Below are positions 30,972 to 33,820 of a stretch of DNA of 33,820 bases, in pieces (position 1 is the stretch's first letter; each line of letters opens with the position of its first letter). The notes beneath the pieces were generated by a model. That model was not told the DNA's origin. It was given only the letters and a program-made list of their open reading frames with translations, and did no database searches. The stretch is from a virus, in the IMG/VR virus record IMGVR_UViG_3300020446_001468, positions 1 to 33,820 of that record. One strand, given 5' to 3'. The position numbers and the translations under genes were made by a program.

Positions 30972-31417
30972 AACTAATTTCACATAGAGGAAATGTGGAT
31001 GGTAAATATCCACAATACGAAAATCTACCTGAGTACGTTGATAAGGCATTAGATTTGGGATACGATGTTGAAGTTGATTTATGGATTGATAATGATGGAT
31101 ATTACTTAGGACATGATGAACCTACTTACCCAATAGATTTAAAATGGTTAACTGATAGGTATCTACATTTGTGGATTCATTGTAAAGATTTAAGAACTTT
31201 AAGTGAGATGAGAGAACTACAGTTGGAAATGCATGTAAATCTTAATTACTTTTTTCATAATACAGATGATTCTACGATAACATCAAAAGGTGATTTGTGG
31301 GTTTATCCTGGTAAACAACCAGTAAAAAATAGTATAGCAGTGATGCCAGAATATCATAAAGATGATATTTCTCAAGCATATGGAGTTTGTTCAGATTATA
31401 TAAAAAATTACAAGTAA
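30968..31417 (+). CDS. Small GDPD/PI-PLC-like protein
   Basis: A 149-residue protein with the catalytic signature of glycerophosphodiester phosphodiesterases: HRG at 6-8 (LISHRGN), the E-x-D pair Glu35-Asp37 (VEVDLWI) and a second His49 (LGHD). It is far shorter than usual GDPD proteins (about 240), so the barrel must be reduced. Similar short proteins lie beside nucleotidyltransferases in bacterial surface-glycan loci, as it does here. It may process a phosphodiester in the glycan or precursor. It shares ATGA with the gene before and TAATG with the gene after. Confidence 0.72.
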   Translation: MKLISHRGNVDGKYPQYENLPEYVDKALDLGYDVEVDLWIDNDGYYLGHDEPTYPIDLKWLTDRYLHLWIHCKDLRTLSEMRELQLEMHVNLNYFFHNTDDSTITSKGDLWVYPGKQPVKNSIAVMPEYHKDDISQAYGVCSDYIKNYK

Positions 31418-32124
31418 TGAAAATAGCAATAATGTTAACTGGATTGGCTAGAAAAGTACAAGAAGGTTACGATAGTTTTTGGAAAGGTATTATAGAAAAC
31501 AATGATGTAGATTTATATCTTCATGCGTGGGAAACTAAACCAGATGGTATAACAAATAATGAGGATAGTGATGATGTTTTAAAAGTTTATCCTAATCCAA
31601 AATACATATACATTGAGAAACCATTTAAGTTTACAAAATATAGAGAGGGTATAAAAACTCCAAGAGATGATAAATCAAGACCATTAGAAGATTTTGATGT
31701 ATTTAGTAACTTCAGAGCATTCCCAATGTTGTATGGTTGGCAAGAAACTTATAATGCGTTAAGAGTTACAAGACACCAATATGATTGTGTAATTAGAAGT
31801 AGATATGATATAGAAGGTGATTGGGCTTTGTTAAATAAAACCTTAAAAGAATGTGATTTAACAAAAATTTATACATCAAATAGCCATTGGCCTAATAGTC
31901 CAGTACATGATGATAATTTTTATATGTCTAACCAAGATAATGCAGATAAAGTTTTTTCAAACATATTTGATAATATTGTATCTTACAATAGACAACAAGG
32001 GATTATGGATTGTGCAGAACAAAACTTCACAAAATATTTAGAAAGAAAAAATTTAATTGATATCTCAATAAAACATGATGGAATTAGATTCGGATTGTTG
32101 AGAGATAATAAACTATGGTACTAA
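31417..32124 (+). CDS. Conserved glycan-locus protein, putative glycosyltransferase
   Basis: A 235-residue protein from the ATG at 31417, where the previous stop and this start share one base (TAATG). The extended reading from 31387 adds ten codons inside the upstream gene and is less likely. It begins MKIAIMLTGLARK and has the blocks VDLYLHAWET, SNFRAFPMLYGWQE and CVIRSRYDIEG, which I know from LPS/capsule-type phage and bacterial loci (WavE-like). RSRYD may be the metal-binding element of a GT-A fold. It is followed by another one-base overlap. Confidence 0.7.
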   Translation: MKIAIMLTGLARKVQEGYDSFWKGIIENNDVDLYLHAWETKPDGITNNEDSDDVLKVYPNPKYIYIEKPFKFTKYREGIKTPRDDKSRPLEDFDVFSNFRAFPMLYGWQETYNALRVTRHQYDCVIRSRYDIEGDWALLNKTLKECDLTKIYTSNSHWPNSPVHDDNFYMSNQDNADKVFSNIFDNIVSYNRQQGIMDCAEQNFTKYLERKNLIDISIKHDGIRFGLLRDNKLWY

Positions 32125-33320
32125 TGAAAGAAACAATACCTTTATTTAAAGTATTTATGTCACCCACAGCTAAAGATAAAGCTGGTGAGGTTTTAGATAG
32201 TGGATACATAGGACAAGGAGCTAAAGTTGATGAGTTTGAAAAACAGATTGGTGATTACTTTGGTAATAACAAAGTGGTAACAACCAATGCTGGTACATCG
32301 GCTTTACACTTAGCATTACATTTATTAAAGAAACCTAAACCACATTGGAATGAGGATGTGTTTCAAGGAGTAGCATTTGTATCTCACAATTGGCCTGGTA
32401 TCGAAGATGGTGATGAAGTATTAGCAACACCACTAACTTGTACCGCATCCAATTGGCCAATCGTAGCAAACAATATGAAAATCAAATGGGTAGATATAGA
32501 CCCGACAACTTTGAATATGGATTTGGAAGATTTAGAAAGAAAGATGACTCCAAAAACTAAAGCAATTATGGGAGTTCATTGGGGTGGATATCCATTAGAT
32601 TTAGATAAGATTAGAGATATCAGAGGTAGATTTAGAGGTAAGCATGGATGGGCACCAGCACTAATCGAAGATGGAGCACATGCTTTTGGTTCAAAGTATA
32701 AAGGAAAGTATTTAGGTAATCACGGAAACTTTGTAATGAATTCACTACAAGCTATCAAACACATCACATCAGTTGATGGTGGTTTACTTTATTGTCCACA
32801 TGATGAGTTGTACGAAAGAGCAAAATTACTTAGATGGTATGGTATCGATAGGAATCCAAAAGGTAGAACTGATTTTAGATGTGAAGCAGATATCGAAGAG
32901 TGGGGATTTAAATTTCATATGAACGATGTATGTGCAGCTATCGGTATAGAAAATTTCAAACATATGGATAGGTTGGTAAGTAGACATAAAGAAAATGCAG
33001 CTTACTATGATTTAAGATTACAAAATGTAGAGGGAGTTACACTTTTAAAAAGAGAAGAAGGATTTGAATCAGCATTTTGGATTTACTCACTATTAGTTGA
33101 TGATAGACCTTCGTTCTATGAGTATATGAAAGAGTGTAACATTATGGTATCTCAGGTGCATGAAAGAAACGATAAACATAGTTGTATGGCTGAGTTCCAA
33201 TCTGAATTACCTAACTTAGAAAAAACAATTGGTAAGGTTGTATCCATACCTGTTGGTTGGTGGGTAACCGATGAACAAAGAGATTATATCGTAGATTGTA
33301 TTAGAAAATGGAAAAAGTAG
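32124..33320 (+). CDS. DegT/DnrJ/EryC1/StrS-family sugar aminotransferase
   Basis: A 398-residue PLP-dependent aminotransferase that makes amino sugars on NDP-keto-sugars. The start MKETIPLFKVFMSP at 32124 is preferred (TAATG junction); an in-frame ATG nine bases upstream is possible. Signatures: VTTNAGTSALHLAL, a binding region with LTCTASNWP, the IEDGAHAFGSKYKGK block, and the PLP lysine Lys212 in AIKHITSVDGG. It is followed by a GNAT acetyltransferase (13-base overlap), the classic pair that makes an N-acetylated amino sugar. The upstream keto-sugar enzymes (dehydratase/epimerase) are not seen in the window and may be host-supplied or lie beyond the edge. Confidence 0.92.
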   Translation: MKETIPLFKVFMSPTAKDKAGEVLDSGYIGQGAKVDEFEKQIGDYFGNNKVVTTNAGTSALHLALHLLKKPKPHWNEDVFQGVAFVSHNWPGIEDGDEVLATPLTCTASNWPIVANNMKIKWVDIDPTTLNMDLEDLERKMTPKTKAIMGVHWGGYPLDLDKIRDIRGRFRGKHGWAPALIEDGAHAFGSKYKGKYLGNHGNFVMNSLQAIKHITSVDGGLLYCPHDELYERAKLLRWYGIDRNPKGRTDFRCEADIEEWGFKFHMNDVCAAIGIENFKHMDRLVSRHKENAAYYDLRLQNVEGVTLLKREEGFESAFWIYSLLVDDRPSFYEYMKECNIMVSQVHERNDKHSCMAEFQSELPNLEKTIGKVVSIPVGWWVTDEQRDYIVDCIRKWKK

Positions 33321-33748
33321 TTTTAGCTCCACTTATGGAAAATGATTTAGAATTTCTTTTAGAAGTAAGAAATGATGAATCAACTCGTAATCAGTTAAAA
33401 GATAACACAATATACAATTTGGAAGAATGCAAAGAGTGGTTTAAAAATTTAAAATCTTTTTGGTGGATTATTTGTAAAGAGGAAACCTTAGAAAAAGTAG
33501 GATACTTTAGAACTGAAGGAAACGTAATAGGATGTGATATTCATCCTAATCATAGAAGAAGAGGATATGCTAGAGCAGCTTATAAAAAATACTTTGAAAT
33601 ATCTAATAGAATTAATTTAGAGTTAGATGTATTTGAGGATAACCATGCGAAGAAACTTTACGAAGAATTGGGATTCAAAGAAACTGGTGAGATAGAATTT
33701 ATAAGGGGTAGAAAATATTTAAAAATGGTTTATGAAAATAGGGATTAA
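33308..33748 (+). CDS. GNAT N-acetyltransferase
   Basis: A 146-residue acetyl-CoA-dependent enzyme. The acyl-CoA-binding motif is clear: GCDIHPNHRRRGYARAAYKK with Arg83-Arg85 and the G-x-A step, after the strand VIGCDI. The last part LDVFEDNHAKKLYEELGFKETG is typical of the GNAT C-terminal domain. Placed immediately after the aminotransferase with a 13-base overlap, it probably acetylates the amino group of that sugar. It overlaps the next gene by 17 bases. Confidence 0.88.
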   Translation: MEKVVLAPLMENDLEFLLEVRNDESTRNQLKDNTIYNLEECKEWFKNLKSFWWIICKEETLEKVGYFRTEGNVIGCDIHPNHRRRGYARAAYKKYFEISNRINLELDVFEDNHAKKLYEELGFKETGEIEFIRGRKYLKMVYENRD

Positions 33749-33820
33749 TTTAGTTGGTGTATCTTATAACAATGCAATCGGAGGAGGTAGATTAAGAAAC
33801 TACGAAGATGCTATTGATAA
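33732..33820 (+). CDS. 5' end of a further gene (partial)
   Basis: An open frame starts at 33732 (MKIGINLVGVSYN) and continues to the window edge without a stop. It overlaps the GNAT gene by 17 bases, in line with the operon. The 29 complete codons read as a beta strand, a Gly-rich loop (IGGGRLRNYED) and the start of a helix, which fits another GT-B-like enzyme, but the sequence is too short to be sure. Confidence 0.6.
   Translation, partial: MKIGINLVGVSYNNAIGGGRLRNYEDAID

Noticed and set aside
1-33820. tRNA genes, CRISPR arrays, insertion sequences, a primase (gp61) and a recombination mediator (UvsY)
   Set aside because: Looked for by eye and not found. The window is fully occupied by + strand genes with short gaps. 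Small or diverged versions could be missed without a profile search.

Overview
The window is a stretch of a T4-like tailed-phage (myovirus) genome, read almost entirely on the + strand. It carries a recognisable T4-type replisome: a gp32-like ssDNA-binding protein, UvsX, a 5'-3' exonuclease of the T4 Rnh type, gp43 polymerase, gp45 clamp, gp44/gp62 clamp loader and gp41 helicase. A class I ribonucleotide reductase and a thioredoxin follow. The sequence points to a Bacteroidota, probably flavobacterial, host. It is AT-rich and few genes have a Shine-Dalgarno sequence. Its promoters match the Bacteroidota primary-sigma pattern (TTTG near -33, TAnnTTTG near -7, 20-base spacing). It also encodes a short Hc1-like histone of the type common in that phylum, and an NrdB whose metal-ligand pattern resembles the flavobacterial subclass Id enzymes. 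The host assignment is inference.

Layout. 1-3042: the end of an upstream gene, an exported NUC1-type nuclease, a large charged protein with a possible PD-(D/E)XK core, and a small unknown. 3048-6828: a DUF1599/MazG-like protein, then the gp32, UvsX, small unknown and exonuclease genes. 6829-9588: a promoter, a leader predicted to fold into an H-type pseudoknot plus a hairpin, a DUF262-HNH protein (GmrSD-like), and a glycosyltransferase. 9588-17302: polymerase, clamp, a DUF4338/DruA-like protein, gp44, a zinc ribbon, gp62 and helicase. 17303-20651: a histone-like gene, nrdB, nrdA and thioredoxin. 20652-22385: an HTH protein and two tandem Mom-like proteins. 22390-23827: three small genes and a Cas4/RecB-like Fe-S nuclease. 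23838-33820: a long, tightly packed glycan operon with GT4, GT2 and CgeB-like glycosyltransferases, a HAD-nucleotidyltransferase fusion, a small GDPD-like protein, a DegT-type aminotransferase and a GNAT. A GroES-like co-chaperonin sits in the middle of it.

How the parts fit. The first half copies and processes DNA and supplies dNTPs. Several extra genes (DUF262-HNH, DUF4338-like, Mom-like pair, Cas4-like nuclease) look like DNA modification, attack or counter-defence functions woven into the replication module. The last third looks able to build and transfer an amino-sugar-containing glycan; whether the target is virion protein, phage DNA or host surface cannot be told from sequence alone.

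The best regulatory finding is a family of six near-identical promoters whose 20-base spacer is itself conserved. One of them lies inside the thioredoxin coding sequence and would drive the HTH/Mom-like genes. Another would give a leaderless mRNA. No tRNA, CRISPR array, insertion sequence or primase gene was found, and no gene-free stretch exceeds about 150 bases.
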